From Platerodrilus igneus (lineage: Eukaryota; Arthropoda; Insecta; Coleoptera; Lycidae), in the NCBI GenBank assembly GCA_036346225.1, contig JARFIW010001369.1, positions 992,001-1,056,000 on the forward strand: a DNA stretch of 64,000 nt, in the 5' to 3' direction. The notes beneath the pieces are model-generated. The model ran no database searches and was not told the DNA's origin. It was given only the letters and a program-made list of their open reading frames with translations. Made by a program: the position numbers and the translations under genes. Below, piece after piece: positions 46,426 to 58,824 of the stretch (the first letter of the stretch is position 1; the number at the start of each line of letters is the position of its first letter).

Positions 46426-48499
46426 CGTGTAATTAAGGGGGTCATTGGGATACATAAGAGAACAAATTAACTCATATGTTAAGAGCTATAGAATAATATA
46501 AAATAATTTTATTCGGTTAGGAAATAATATTTTTAACAATTATTTTAGAGCTTAAGTAGTGTATAATAAGGTAGGGTCAATTTAATTTAGCTAGGAATCA
46601 TGAACACAGTACTTGTGTAAATATAAGGCATAATAAATAATAATTGGGGTAAAATTATAACGTATTTAAATTTGTAGTGAAATATTACAGGATAATCTAA
46701 AAGCGTTGAGCATATGTTAAAATAACATTTCTATTTTCAAACGTAGAACTCGACACGTTTAAAACAGAACAAAACAACAAGGAGATATAATATTTCTCGG
46801 TAAGATGGCAACAAACAAAATTTAATGGGTTATTGGAAAAGAACAGCCGTTGGAATTAATGCAGTCAATTTGTAGCAAGGACAAAAGCAAAACCACACAA
46901 TATTAATGTAAACGCGGATTGTTGGTTAAAATATTGATTTTAATCTTGTAGGTAGTATAGTATGGAAGCAAGAAAAGACCAAGATAGAATAAAAATGTAT
47001 TGAGTACAAAAGAGATGCAAATAATTAATTCAGAGGTAGTACAGTAGGGAGACTTGAATAAAATCAATAATTTCAAGGATATTTAGAAGCAAGCACGCGT
47101 CGGTTAAAAAGTGAGAGAAAGGAGCCAAGCAAGGTGATTGGTGTAAATAGGATAAGAAGGGCAGATATTCAGCTGGTGGAGGCATATGTGTGAGATAAAG
47201 CTATAGATACAAGGGAGATGAAAGATGTTTGTTCAAGTTGAAGGCGGTGATCAATTGCAAAGTAGAGGCTAAATTTGGAAAATTAAAAGTGACAGTTGAC
47301 AGTTTTGAAGCGGTTTTACCGAGTATTGGCGTGTTTGTTATGAAAATTCTGGAGAAACCGATGTTCGTTAGAGCTTTTCGTAGAAACCGAGGACGGTTGG
47401 AAAACAGTTTAAGGAATTGTAGGAACGGGTACACAAGTGTACGTGCCATTTGCAAACAGGGGGGTGGGCAAATTCTTACTTATTTAAAGATTAGCAAAGA
47501 GGGGCCGAGCTCTCTTTGATTTCATCTATCATTTGTGATAGATATAGTTACTTGCAAGTGAAGTAGTGCAGTTTAATACAAATTTAAGTAGAAGCTAATA
47601 GAGCTTCTTGTTGTTAAAACGTTAAAGTGGTATGTAAATTCAAAGCTTATTATTTTGGTATTAGAATGCAAGGAAGTATTATTGTTTGGATGATGGAAGA
47701 AGCGATGAGTGAGTAATAAAAGTTATTTTGGAATAATAGGAACGAAATTTTGGAGAATGAAATTTTTGGGTTGGAAGCATGGCAGATATGGTAATTCGAC
47801 AAAAGAGTTAGTTGATGGACTGGGAACCTATTAGACGGCAGCATCTACAAGGGATTAATGAGCGGATCATATTTACAAGATGGAAACCAGGTAGGCGATA
47901 GAAGAGAACATTGAGTAATAAATATTTTCATGGTGTTTGTGATTATTTGGATTTGTGCTTTGATGTGTGTTATTAGGATTTGATATTTTATGAACAAACA
48001 TTTATGGGTCTTTAAAAGGAAATTGATTTTTGAAAATAATTAATTAATTTACAGATAACCAGAGGTTATAAAGAGGTATATAGGGCTTATTGATATTTGG
48101 TAGTGCAGGAAAGTTATATGCACAGTTATAGAGTTTTACTATGAGCTCATGCTAAGACACAGGGTTAACGTAAGATATAAGGAACGCCCCCTGACCATAA
48201 TAAAAATATGTGTTTAAAAGGTTATCGATTTTCCTTATTTTGTTATAAAATTATTGACCATTATGAATGTACATAAAGGAATAGTGTTTTTAAAATGTAA
48301 TATGGATCTAATTTAAATAGAGTGTGATATATTTGGTTAATTGAGTTATTTTTCAGGGTGTGATTGGTGTGAATTTCTATTTAAGTTTCAGCATGGGGAT
48401 ATTGAGAGGAAATCTTTGGATGTAACAGGTAGGTGTCAAGATTAATTTAGGAAATTTCAGCTAATAGGAATTTGTAGGAAAGCAGCCGAGGGCAAGAAT
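46423..48499. other. Unassigned DNA
   Basis: No recognisable protein was found. The 96-residue ORF at 47,229-47,519 (basic, MKILEKPMFVRAFRRNRG) and the minus-strand 84-residue ORF over it are not recognised. The segment could be the interior of a non-coding LTR element, but no LTR pair was identified. Confidence 0.35.
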
Positions 48500-48770
48500 C
48501 GAGCATAACTACACAATATTATGACGGCCCAACGCTGGGGCACGATTTTTAACAAGTAAACAATATAGTAAATTTTGACAGCCCAACATTGGGGCACGCT
48601 TTAGGAGCGAAACATCACAGTAATATATATATATATATATATATATATATTGCTGTGTAACCTTATAAGAATCGCCTCACTTTTGGGCGTCAAAAATTAC
48701 TGTGTAACCTTAAAAGAATCGTGCCTCAGCTCCTGAATTGGGCGTCAAAATTATGCCGTGGAACTCGGGT
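48500..48770. repeat. Palindromic cluster of GACGCCCAA-type modules around (AT)n
   Basis: Two forward modules (TGACGGCCCAACGCTGGGGC at about 48,521 and TGACAGCCCAACATTGGGGC at about 48,577) lie left of an (AT)n run (48,623-48,650). Two reverse-complement modules lie to the right (TTTTGGGCGTCA ending at about 48,694, AATTGGGCGTCA ending at about 48,747). CACAGTAAT/ATTGCTGTG flanks the AT run symmetrically. This looks like two tandem repeat pairs in opposite orientation, perhaps LTR ends. Confidence 0.65.
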
Positions 48771-50700
48771 AAGATGCTTACAACCATAAATTATTTTCGA
48801 AATTTTTATAAAATTTTCATATTCGACAATAAACAAATTTTCAAAATTAACTAATTCAAAAAAAATTATCCTTACCCGTTTTCCTATCTTCCTCGGTTGA
48901 ACGGCCTTCTTCAACTGCTTCCGGCTAGCTCATTCGGATCTCCTCTTGGGTATCTAGATTCACTCGCATATTCTCAATCATACACACACACTAGCAATAG
49001 AACCTCAAATACAACCAACATATAAGCTTTTATTTATAACTATTTACAAATGAAATGCAATATAGTCCATATTCCATTGATCACGTTACACTTCAGAAAA
49101 ACCCTTATTTTATAATGTCCAGTATTTTATTTTTAAATCATTAAACACAGAAATTGTACCCGGAGTAAATGGGTCTTAAATAATACCTTCTCTAAAATTT
49201 CTTCTTTTTAATTTATTTATTCATTTTACTCTAACTAAACTCTGGGGTAGGGTGAGCTCAAAATAACCCAGCTAATTATGCATTTGCATACTTTTAAAAC
49301 AAATAACAAAGCAAAGCCATGTACTCTTCACAAAAATTTTACGTTCTGATGGAACGTTTAAAAGCTTTATAGACACCTTCAACTTTCTAGTTAAATACCA
49401 TAATAAAGTTTTTACACGTATTAAGTTCAATACGTAAATAATACACACTACCTTGGAATTTCACACTCATACGTTCTCCCAATATTCACAGTTTATAAAC
49501 TCACAATTCAAATCGTTACCTGGAATTTTATAGTAGATCTCTGCTCTGAGGATGATGCCATCTATTTCTTCTGTCCGTTCTGCAGGTCGTTTCTAGCTGT
49601 TACTAGAAAAACTCCATTTAAATTGAACAGCAAACGCGGCCTCCCCGGTGTAACCAATTCCAAATTCCATTTAAAATTATTTCTTCATTAATTAGATGCT
49701 TCAAACCACGTTACTTAAAGTTCCGACACGAGTTGATTATAATTATAGATGATATCTCTATTAAAATGTAATTTCGGCACACTTAACCGCGTATTTAATT
49801 AAGAGACTATCACCTTGTAATATAATTTAACTGATTTAGTAATACTTACAACTCGTGCTACTTAGAGACGTTGTTTGGAGCGATCAAAAACTTAAGGGCC
49901 CTCACCACGTTCTCTAATAGCATTTATACTCTCCGATTGTAGCCTCTCCATACCTGCTTAACGCAAAATCCCCTGTTAACACCAAACATTCTCGCAATTT
50001 TGCACTCAACTCCATTTTCAAATCCGCGAATTTCAATACCTCGTTTATAAAATTTCAAGAATATCACGCTCCACTATCCTCGTGCTTGTTTCAAATCAAA
50101 CTAACATATCAACCAATCGTAGACTTCGTGACGCTTCACAAATCCCTCCTATCCTATAAGTGTCTCTTATTTATGCGTTTTCTCTGTCCCTTTCTACCCT
50201 GGTCTGAGTGGTACAAAATCGATATTCTTGACTATCTGCTGTCTAAACACACGTGGACTGGCGACGTGACTTTAAATAGCCCCTGTTTCGTATTTCATGC
50301 TAAAACATTCAGCCGTTTCCAATATACGCAGAATCTGCATGTTTATCTACTCAAATTTTTTAGAACTTGACATTTAAAAGTTTGCAGGTGTTCGATCATA
50401 ATGAACGTTTTAAATACAATTCTCCGAGCTTCGTTTCATGGTATTTCAACCCTCCTGATGTATACGTTTGTTAGCAACGCGTTTCACCTTGGGTTTTTAC
50501 AGGCTTTTATGCTTATTATATATCAATAATTGTTCAATTAACTCCAATTAAATTAATAAATGCATGGCATTGGCTTCTGCCATTTAATTCTTTGCAAAGC
50601 TATTAAATTTTTAATTATTATTTGTACAATTTGATTAATACCCGTTACTTAAAATAAATTAAATTAATATAAATTTCACACGTAATTTCTGTTTGTTCCT
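48771..50700. other. Unassigned DNA
   Basis: No TE protein was recognised on either strand. The ORF 50,086-50,370 (94 residues) shows no family pattern. Confidence 0.4.
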
Positions 50701-50756
50701 TTATACAGGGTGTTTTAAAATTGTTTCGTTTATCTTTATTTTTAACCCTTTAAAAC

Positions 50757-50808
<52 letters not shown>

Positions 50809-52282
50809 AATGAAAACAAGATAAAATAAATTCTTGAAAAATTATTATCCACATAAAATTGGACTAAAATGTTAATTAAACAAAATTGATTTTTTTTTAA
50901 ATATTTAAACGCCTGTAACTCGTCAACGTTTCAATGAAAAAAGTTCTACGACCTCTAATTTTAAAGATAATTAAAATATCTTCAAGAAAAATACATAACA
51001 TTACTGCCTTCAACCATTCAGCAAAAATTATTTTCTAAAATACACTCAAAAATGAAATTTTTTCATGTTTTTTGCCCTTAACTTCAAGCTGTCTTTACCA
51101 AAATGGATTCATGCATACAACAACATGTTCAAAATTTTATTCTCTTCTACTTTCATTATACATACTATATGTGTACGACCTATACTTTCAGAGTTAATAC
51201 TGATTTTTACATGCAAAACATCCACTATCAATAAAAAAAAATTGTCTTTTAATTAATAACTCGGCGAATTTGGGCCGTACAGAAATGAGTAAAAAACAAA
51301 ATTGTTCGTAATGAGATTCTCTACAACTTTTATTTAAAACATTTTTCGATTCGAGAGTCCATTTACGAGATATTAGTGAAAAATGCGTGACACGCGTACG
51401 CTTTGTCGTTGCGTCGCAAAACTACCGATGGCACAAATTCGCTGATTAAGCATTGTTTGTCGTTGTTCATTGAAATAAACAGGAGTAAGTATTATAGAGC
51501 AGCAATGTCAATGTATACCGATCTGTGAAAACAATTACTCATTAAAATACGTTTTAATATCACGTTTCAATTTACTACAATAGATTCCACGCAATTTATG
51601 TCTTTTGATTCAACATTCTATGACGTTTAATGACGAAATTTATTCATACAAATTACTAGACAACATTATTAACAATTAATATTTAATATTTGTTAACAGT
51701 AAAAATATTTCTTAATAGTAAATATACCTTATTTAATTGAATAAAACTTTTTTCTCAGTGCCATTTTTACAACATAACCTACATGAACAATAATAAAAAT
51801 AAAATACTCCCATTTTATTAACCAATTGCTATTTTATTGCTTCGGACCCTTCTCAATCTTTAGTACCTACGTACAGTACTATCGGTCCTAAAAATATCGG
51901 CCTAGTACCAAACGATTCAGAAAGAACCCAAGAATAACTTTTGACACATCAATAAGTACAGAAAAATGGTTAAGAACGCGTTTTTTATCATTTCAGGCGA
52001 CTCATAGTGATGATCTGCTACATACGTAAACTTACCTGTCTTTTGAAACGCCAGTTTCTCATCGCGATGCATTCAAAATTACATGCCACAAACTATATTT
52101 TATAGGAAATTTTATCAGCTTTAATTTCGGTCTCGAAGTTTTTTCGTAAAGTTAATAGAAACGAAGATATTTACAAAAAAACTAATGCTAATGCAATTTT
52201 TCCATAATTTATCAAAAATACAGCAATATTCATAAACCCATTTTTTAAATACAACATACTTTGCGAAGGCTCCGGCACGTTC
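50701..52282. repeat. Mosaic repeat F, copy 2 (segments S + Q)
   Basis: It begins with TACAGGGTGTTTTAAAA at about 50,704 and a (TA)n run (50,764-50,804). 50,805-51,420 (S) matches 52,306-52,908. About 250 bp of unique sequence follow, then Q (51,670-52,282) matches 42,372-42,985. It ends at the (TA)n run 52,283-52,305. It is non-coding. Confidence 0.75.
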
Positions 52283-53197
52283 ATATATATATATATATAT
52301 ATATAAAGTAATGAAAACAATATAAAATAAATTTTTGAAAAATTATTATCCACATATTTTTGGACTAAAATGTTAATTTAACAAAAACTGATTTTTTTCT
52401 TAAATATTTAAACGCCTGTAACTCGTGAAAAATGCTCTACGAAGTCTCATTTTAAAGATAATTAGAATATCTTCAAGAAAAATACATAACATTACTGCCT
52501 TCAACCAATCAGAAACAGTTACTTTCGAAAATGCACTCAAAAAAGACGTTTAACTTCAAGCTATCTTTACCAAAATGGATTCATGCATACATCAACATGT
52601 TCAAAATTTTATTCTCTTCTACTTTCATTATACGTACTATATGTGTATGACCTATACTTTCAGAGTTAATACTGATTTTTACATGCAAAACATCCACTAC
52701 CAACATAAAAAAAAATTGTCTTTTAATTAATAACTCGCAGAATTTGGGACGTACAGAAATGAATAGAAAACGAAATTGTTTGCAATTAGATTCTCTACAA
52801 CTTTTATTTAAAACATTTTTCGATTTGAGAGCCCACTTTCGAGATATTAGTGAAAAATGCGCGACACGCGTACGCGTTTTCGTTGCGCCGCAAAACTACC
52901 GATGTTTAAGAAAATTATCTCTCCTCCATTTGGTCGTACAGACTTGAATAAAAAACAAAATTGTGCGGAATTTTGTAAGCTACAATTTTGATATTAACAA
53001 ATTTCCGCAAAGTTGATATTTTCTAAGTTATTTGCGAAAAACTTAGTTTTTGGACCTTTTGTACTCTCTCCTGCCCTCAACGTAGCGTCTACACGTTGGG
53101 ACTTTAAATATGTTAAATAGTACCCTAAAACAAGCCTGTTACAAAGTTTCAGCCCAGTCAGTATTATTTCCTCCAAATTTTGTCATTTTACTGGGCT
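52283..53197. repeat. Mosaic repeat F, copy 3 (segments S + P)
   Basis: This copy follows copy 2 directly, joined by (TA)n. S (52,306-52,908) is a direct repeat of 50,805-51,420. P (52,909-53,197) is the inverted match of 41,992-42,325 and ends near CCAGTAAAATGAC (reverse strand), probably the family terminus. Confidence 0.75.
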
Positions 53198-54368
53198 ATT
53201 TGTACTTACTACTTTGTGAATTTCTTTTGGATACTTTCGGGGTTTTGAGTACCTAATAACTTAAAATATTGCGTGCAGTGTGCATGTACGAATCGGTGAT
53301 GTGAACATTTTTATACTAAACTGGGTCAAGTATCGAAGACCATAAACAGAATTCAGTAAAAAAACTTTCCAACAAAATTAACTGATCGACTTCCTAGTAC
53401 CCATTATTTTGATCGCATGGTGGAAATAAAGACACACTTATCCAAGACAATGCATTGTGCTTTCTTATGACGAGTTAATTACAACTTTTATTAATTAAAT
53501 CAACACGCACCTTAAGTAGACGATCTAAGTATTGGAATTGTACATGTACCGGTAAATATCTCATAACCAAACGGGCAAAACAACTAAAATGAATGAAACT
53601 TGCTTCTACCATTCTGGGAAAAATAAATGTTTTTATCGCCATATAATTACTACAAATGTCTGCTAAGAATCGTAGCTGAACATTATAATACCGTGAAAGA
53701 ACAGAACTCGACGTAGTTAACAAATCACCAGTTAAACAGTGCTGTAAAGGATGATACTTGATACACTGTTAATAAAACTAAGACATCTTAAAATGGCTGG
53801 TGTTTAAATTAATTGTACACTAGTTAGCTGTCTGAAACCTTTGTTAGATATCATGGACGTATATTATACAAAGCGATGTGATTGCACAACATGCACAAGA
53901 TATTGTGGCGGAAAAGGTATCAAACGCTGTTATAATTATAGTAACTGAAGACAACAAATAATTATGCAGGAATCACAGCCATTAATTTAAAAAAAGGAAA
54001 CAATAAATTTCTAAGAAATATTGGAACATATATTTCTACTCAACCCAGCACATGCCTATAATTGTAGTCGCAAATTGAAGACGTTAATTAATGGCCACTA
54101 ATAAGCTCCACAACTATCACATCGAATCAATCCTTTTTTTCTTAACGTTGTATGATTTAGTTAGTCAGTAAGTTTCTGATTTAGAAAAACTCTATTAGAT
54201 ACGATGGTTATCGATCTTTATTGTATGCTCAAATTGGGGCTGTTTTGGGTAAAACAGACAATCGGAACAACGGAATCTCAAACAATTTTTCACCGACATA
54301 TGTATAGAACGTATAGGATTTTTTAAAAAAAGTGTTACCGTTTTCCGTGTGAACAACAGAAAAAAATA
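53198..54368. other. Unassigned DNA
   Basis: Nothing recognisable was found. The minus-strand 82-residue ORF 53,475-53,723 is not recognised. Confidence 0.45.
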
Positions 54369-54497
54369 AAATAAGCAAAGAAGATAGCACACCGAATACC
54401 ATAACAAAAAAAGGAATCCAAAAAATGCCGTGCTAGTTAAAATATCGTAGAGTGGTGTGGGTCACAAAGAAAGAAAAAGGAAAACTTAAAGAAAGAA
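54369..54497 (+). repeat. Interspersed repeat shared with 8,467-8,582
   Basis: This matches the reverse complement of the 8.5-kb segment. It ends in a short A/G-rich direct repeat (GAAAGAAAAAGGAAAACTT, twice). Confidence 0.6.
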
Positions 54498-54536
54498 AAA
54501 GGAAAACTTCAAGAAAGAACGTTTAAGAAAACAACA

Positions 54537-55590
54537 TTCATCATCATCATTAGGTCTTCAGTCCTGGAACTGGTTAGACGCGTACTCTCATAGTTTCCTA
54601 TTCTGAACTAACCTACACATTTCTCTGAAATTTGCAGTCTGCATCTATCATTATCTGATCTAGGTCTACATCTACCTCCTTTTTCCTATCTTCGCTTGTA
54701 ATATATCCCATACTATTCCCCAAAATTGCTTTAGAACGTATTCTGCCCTTCTATTTCTCCTATTTTTTTCCACAGATATCCTTGTTCCCCTACTATTTCT
54801 ATAACCTATTTGTTATTAACTTTGTCTGTCCATGCTATCATCCTCATACATCTGAAGCATAACATTCCAAAAAACTGCTACTGTTTTTCTGTCTGCTGTT
54901 CCTACTGCCCGTGATTCATAGGCATACCGTGCTGTGCTCCACACATATGCTTTCAACAATTCTCTTCTTGTTTCTATGTTTGTTGTCTTTCATCATATGC
55001 GCGGTTCTTTCTTGTTAGATGCAGTTCGGTCCCCTTCTATTGTTTTACAATTATATACCCAAATAGGGTATTCAGTGGTAGTGAAGGGGGGTAAGCAGCC
55101 TGTGGCCGCCAAGTTCCCCCAACACTTGAACATTTGCCGATTTAATATTTTTTCCAATATATCTTTTCGCACAGTCACATTAGTTGCAGATATTTCACAA
55201 ACAAGACCTGTAGTTGTTTATAATAAAAATAATCATAAGATTTATCTGCGTCTATTTTTCGTCATTAAGTTTTCTGTCTCAAAACTGGTTGGACACGCAC
55301 CTGCACTTATTTATATTCTGAGCTAGCCTACACAGTTCCCTGAAATTCTCACCCAGGCTATATACAGCTCGGTTCCCTCCTATTGTTTTCTAATTTTATG
55401 CCCTATTTCACTGAGATTCAGTGAAGGGGGTAAAGCAGCCTGTGGCTGCCAAGATCCCCCAACACTTACACATTTGCCGAATTAATAGTTTTCCAGTAAA
55501 TCCTTTCACACAGTTAACATTATACGAGAATATTGCTCACCCAATAATCATCATGTTTAATTAGAGTTACTTTTTTCGTCATTAGTTTAT
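54537..55590 (-). repeat. LINE copy 4: 3' region with (TGA)n tail and two diverged C-terminal repeats
   Basis: Read on the minus strand it has the same block order as the other three copies. (TCA)n at 54,537-54,550 is the tail complement. C-terminal motif remnants lie at about 54,550-54,620 and 55,280-55,340. The hairpin/CACATACC-type block occurs at about 55,085-55,125 and 55,425-55,465. Confidence 0.78.
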
Positions 55591-56368
55591 CCATCTTGAG
55601 ACTGGTTGGATGCGTACCTCCATTGAATTCTATTCTGAGCTAGCCTACACATTTCCCTGAAATTCCTACAGCCTATATCTTTTACTATCTGTGTGCAGTA
55701 GTCTAACAGGTCTACCTCTACTTCTCTTTTTTCCTATCTCTGCTTCTAATATATTCCGCACTATTCCCTCGTGCCGTATTTTTTACCGTTTGCCACATAT
55801 TTCTTTCTTCCCCTACCATTTTTAGTACCTCTTCGTTCTTAACTTTGTCTGTCCATGACATCTTCATCATACGTCTGTAGCACCACATTTCAAAGGCTTC
55901 TACCTTTTTCTTGTCCGCTTCTCCTATTGTCCAGGCTTCACAGCCGTACAGTGCTGTGCTCCACACATACGTTTTAAGCAATCTTTTCCTTGTTTCTATG
56001 TTTGTTGTCTTTGAACATGGTAGTTGCTTTTTCTTGTTAAATGTAGCACGACCTTGTCCTAGTCTTTGTTTTATATCTTTTGCGCTTTTTCCATCTTGGG
56101 GTATTTGGCTTCCTAGGTGGCAGAAATCCTTATCCTCTTGTAAGTTCGTGTTACATCTTTGTATTCTTGTTTTCTTTTCCTTTGCATACTAGTAGTTTAG
56201 TTTTATTCTAACTCATCCTTGCTTGATGTTAATACCGCTATATCATCTGCAAATCTAAGCATATCAATTTTTTGTCCCTGCATAGTAATTCCAAATGTCT
56301 TCCTACATTTGACAGTATTCATTGCCTCTTCAATGTACAAGTTAAAAATTAATGGGGATTTTATTACT
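55591..56368 (-). pseudogene. LINE copy 4: RT end and C-terminal region, 5'-truncated
   Basis: Minus strand: NLYIEEAMNTVKC, then MLRFADDIAVLTSSKDELE (RT motif C with intact FADD, about 56,220-56,270), then the block TYVWSTALYGCEAWTIGEAD ... MWCYRRMMKMSWTDKVKNEE (ORF 55,718-55,981), ending before the triplicated 3' region. It is truncated at about 56,368, just upstream of motif C. Frame breaks are present, but this is the only copy here with an intact FADD. Confidence 0.87.
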
Positions 56369-56519
56369 TATTTTCTTTTCTTGTCCTGATGAAGCCCTTT
56401 ACAAAAGTGGGGGAAACTTCGAGGTCGACCTTAATTTATAAAATGAAATGATCCCAACGCGGAACCACAAATACTTATATATAGGATGTTATTGACGTAT
56501 GGAAGAGTAGAAACGGAAT

Positions 56520-56830
56520 CGATGTGGTTTTTAATCCATCGGCCGTAAATGAACGTAACACAGGAGTGCGCATGGTCAGGGGTGCGCATGGTCAGGGGGC
56601 GCATGGGCTGGCATGTGTCTGGGTGTACACGAGGGAAGCGGAAGTTAACAGTCACCAAGCATCTAATTCCTATTTGGTTGGTATGGAGTACTTGCCGGCG
56701 TATGTATCCGGAGTAAAAAACACGATTTGTACACGCAGCTTATTAATAAAATTAGTTTATCGAGCGAAGATGACAAGCGTAACGTCATCCCTGGAAGCAT
56801 ATCAATCTACGCATGGGGGCATAAAGATAT
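56520..56830 (+). pseudogene. Polinton/adintovirus-like repeat: 5' segment joined to DNA polymerase B C-terminus
   Basis: 56,639-56,699 is a near copy of 58,861-58,922 (the segment that precedes the N-terminal ORF at 59.1 kb). It is followed at about 56,738-56,830 by LINKISLSSEDDKR and IYAWGHKDI. These are the last blocks of the type-B DNA polymerase gene whose fuller C-terminus lies at 57.6-57.9 kb. The arrangement is that of an internally deleted derivative of a larger element. The family is inferred. Confidence 0.6.
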
Positions 56831-57059
56831 ATGTCTAAGATAGTTGTAAGTTCTTCTCCCACCTTCCCTTCTTCCAAATCCTTCCTGCTTCTATTCTGGT
56901 GGACAGAGTATATGTGTTATCTCCACGTGGTGTTCGCGGAGCACAGCGGTTTTAGATTTCTCTGGAAATGGTTGGTTAAAGCATATGTCTTGAGTAGCGA
57001 AAAAAAAAGGTTTTAAAGATGGAGTTAAATAAAATAAAAATTAGAGGTTTGGGTCTTTA

Positions 57060-57299
57060 AAAGGCCTAACTTTGTAAGGGGTGGTCCTATTTAAAATCTA
57101 TTTGCAAATTGGGGCTTCCCTAGAAAAATCTAATATTAGTTGATACCAAACAAGATATATTTATCTTAAAAGAGTGACTACCCCGCGGCTAATAAATACA
57201 ATATACCGCTTGTCAAAAAAAAAAGTTGTAGGGAAATTCAAAGACGAATTTAATGGGGATCTAGTACTAGAATTTGTTGGTAGTAGGGCTAAGTCCTAC
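57060..57299 (+). pseudogene. DNA polymerase B (DNA_pol_B_2-type) C-terminal fragment, left half
   Basis: From about 57,215 the plus strand reads KKVVGKFKDEFNGDLVLEFV, then GSRAKSYCIVSE. This is the thumb-proximal region of protein-primed family B polymerases found in Polintons and adintoviruses (usual GKFKDE...EFVGLRSKMY). It is cut at 57,299 by the SINE. Upstream, 57,060-57,170 resembles 60,080-60,310, another repeat of the same locus. The N-terminal exonuclease and palm are absent, so it is a fragment of an old integrated element. Confidence 0.75.
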
Positions 57300-57625
57300 T
57301 GTATTGTAAGCGAGGCGGCTCCGTGGCGTAGTGGTATGTGTGTGACTACTACGCCCAAGGTCCCGGGTTCGAATCCCGACACGGTCCGCTTGAAAAATGT
57401 TAGGCGAGCATTTTTCACAAAAATACACCCTCGTTCGGATGAGAGGTAAAATGGAGGTCCCGTGTGTGAATGTTGTCACGCACGTTAAAGATCCCTACCT
57501 TGCTTGGAACAGCAAGGGTTCGGCAAAATTCCAAATTTTCCAGGTAAAAAAAAAACTCGCTTCCTAGCCAATGTAGTACCTTCGGGTGGAGCATTGGAAA
57601 ATCAAATTAAATGTATTGTAAGCGA
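57300..57625 (+). repeat. tRNA-derived SINE, family 1, copy E, intact with 14-bp target duplication
   Basis: The SINE proper is 57,314-57,611 (298 bp). It is flanked by perfect 14-bp duplications TGTATTGTAAGCGA (57,300-57,313 and 57,612-57,625). The head carries box A-like TGGCGTAGTGGT and box B GGTTCGAATCC (about 57,365-57,375). The body includes CCTCGTTCGGATGAGAGG and a stem-like AAAATTCCAAATTTTCCAGG segment, and the 3' hairpin is CAATGTAGTACC ... GGAGCATTG. The perfect duplication and intact promoter boxes make this the youngest SINE here. It is not a tRNA gene: the acceptor stem does not pair. Confidence 0.96.
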
Positions 57626-57878
57626 AAAAGACACGATTAAAAAGATTAAAGGGTTCTCACGAAGTGTAGTTAAGAATATTAATGTAAATAGTTTTAAGAA
57701 CATTGTACATAATAATTCTGGTGCCCTTATGCATAGCATGGTGTGTATTCGAAGTCATAAACACCAACTTTATATTCAATTAATTAATAAAATTAGTTTG
57801 TCGTGCGAGGATAACAAAAGGTACGTCATCCCTAATGGTACAGCAACCTACGCATGGGGACATAAAGATATAGGATAG
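57626..57878 (+). pseudogene. DNA polymerase B C-terminal fragment, right half
   Basis: It continues the frame after the SINE with IKKIKGFSRSVVKNI, MVCIRSHKHQLYIQLINK, ISLSCEDNKRYVIPNG and ATYAWGHKDIG, then a stop at 57,876. These match the conserved C-terminus of insect Polinton/adintovirus-like polymerases (usual KGVxKSVVKKxI ... IRSxxHxxxTxxxNKxALSxxDDKRxIL ... TxxxGH). Apart from the SINE this region is open, so its decay seems limited. Confidence 0.78.
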
Positions 57879-58824
57879 TTACTTATATTTGTATATATTT
57901 TATTGTGTATGTATATAGTAGCATGTAAGTTAGTTATAAGACATACCCACCATCCTCATCCTTAATAATCCCTTCGCTCCTGGCGGTGTCGCTGGACGGT
58001 AAAACATATTCTTAGATTAACGACAATATGTCTTATTGACCGAAAACACGTTTTGCCTAGTAAAGAACTTTTCGGATCATTTAAAACCGAGAGTCTTACA
58101 TCCAATAACAACCATATATTCCCAAAAGTGTTGGACATGCAACTACGCAACAGTGAGTGGGTCAATATGGATTCCTTCCAAATAAGAAATTAAAGTTTCC
58201 ATGTGCGTAGCACCAGCTATTGGGAAATGGTAAAAATGTTAAACCTATAAAGGTGATTATTAATTGTGGTTTAGAAAAATAGTAGTTTTCTTGGACTAAA
58301 CAAAATAGCTTAGACTGATTAATGTATATGGTTACATATTCCCGTACACATCCACAAACATCTGCTAACGTCCACATACGGACATGGCAATGCCGGTAGT
58401 TTTGTTTAACAAATAGTAGGAAAGATACGTTAGGTGTTAGTGTGTGGAAGCCCATCGGATCGTTGGATTAAAAAAAAACGGTGCGGCGGATTGTATGGTG
58501 GTTCCTGTTAGAATAATCGAAAGTGGTTAATCGATCGTATTAGATGTTGAAATATGCGAAAGTGTAAAAGCCTACATGAGCACAATTTTATTAACAGACA
58601 AAAAAAAGTGCGCGATGTGCTACTTATAAAGAAATTATATAATGGTGCTTTGCAGCGGTCCTAGCAGTAAAAAAGGCGACTGAATTTTTCAACAAACTAC
58701 TCGAACGTGTAATTAATCACGACTTATAGCTCCCTCGGAGGTTTAAAAATTCTGAAACCATTGTCGTTTGAAAAATGTTTGAAAATTAGCAGAATGGGAA
58801 CGGGTGGAAGTATAAGTTAGACGG
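57879..58824. other. Unassigned DNA
   Basis: No recognisable gene was found. It may be non-coding parts of the Polinton-like locus. Confidence 0.4.

Noticed and set aside
43127..52305. CRISPR-like array from the recurring (TA)n tracts and repeats
   Set aside because: These are microsatellites and dispersed TE repeats, without regular repeat-spacer structure, in a eukaryotic sequence.
54934..55326. 130-residue plus-strand ORF
   Set aside because: It overlaps the LINE copy 4 3' repeats in antisense and has no protein family character.
57314..57385. tRNA gene (box A and box B present)
   Set aside because: The acceptor stem does not pair, the sequence continues into a SINE body, and a 14-bp target duplication surrounds the 298-bp unit; it is a SINE head.
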